This document shows, piece by piece, positions 25,138-25,140 of a stretch of DNA of 25,140 nt. The notes under the pieces were generated by a model that had not been told where the DNA came from, made no database searches, and saw only the letters and a program-made list of their open reading frames with translations. The stretch's first letter is position 1. Every line of letters starts with the position of its first letter. A program made the translations under genes and the position numbers. The DNA is from Candidatus Aminicenantes bacterium UBA4085 (GTDB lineage: Bacteria; Acidobacteriota; Aminicenantia; Aminicenantales; UBA4085), in contig DFYJ01000080.1 in the NCBI GenBank assembly GCA_002383325.1, positions 1 to 25,140 of the forward strand, written 5' to 3'.

Positions 25138-25140
25138 AGT

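Noticed and set aside
1..25140. CRISPR array, tRNA or rRNA genes
   Set aside because: No regularly spaced direct repeats, cloverleaf-like sequences or conserved rRNA segments were seen on either strand.

Overview
The window is high-GC bacterial DNA, densely coding, almost all on the + strand, with short gaps and ATGA stop/start overlaps. Gene content is a complete methylaspartate branch for glutamate breakdown, a Tat-exported sugar-isomerase-like protein, a sialate O-acetylesterase, an exported ankyrin protein and a very large acyl-CoA-synthetase-like protein. This suits an anaerobic or facultative amino-acid and glycan scavenger of the Acidobacteriota/Aminicenantes kind. That placement is inference from gene content and GC; no rRNA or other phylogenetic marker is present.

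Layout: 1-434 holds the glycine/arginine-rich tail of an upstream gene, a terminator and a small Lys/Arg-rich protein. 498-5144 is a 1548-residue protein with an N-terminal AMP-forming acyl ligase and a C-terminal GNAT acetyltransferase. 5145-5356 carries a foldback repeat, then a clear sigma70-type promoter with a palindromic operator candidate.

5357-15166 is the centre of the window, one apparent operon: GntR regulator, glutamate mutase sigma subunit (glmS), mutase-associated ATPase-like protein (glmL/mutL), glutamate mutase epsilon subunit (glmE), methylaspartate ammonia-lyase (mal), an AtuA/DUF1446-like protein, a DUF4387 protein, a P-loop NTPase carrying an alanyl-tRNA-synthetase-like SAD motif, and a single-chain class I fumarase. 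Together they predict L-glutamate -> 3-methylaspartate -> mesaconate -> (S)-citramalate, with the fumarase acting as a mesaconase. The three genes between mal and the fumarase have no established role and are the best candidates for an undescribed function. No citramalate lyase is in the window.

15167-17070 is a visibly more A/T-rich patch with three minus-strand genes: a degenerate serine beta-lactamase-like fragment, a hypothetical protein and a ParB-like protein with its own promoter. 17071-17880 (minus) is an atypical aldo/keto-reductase-fold protein without the usual catalytic tetrad. A repeat-rich divergent spacer (17881-18143) precedes an exported ankyrin/PD40 protein that overlaps an SDR gene. 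Then come pyrB (an ATCase resembling the eukaryotic CAD type), the Tat-exported FucI-like protein and the sialate O-acetylesterase. The window ends in an element of about 160 bp bounded by 21-bp inverted repeats (24978-25137).
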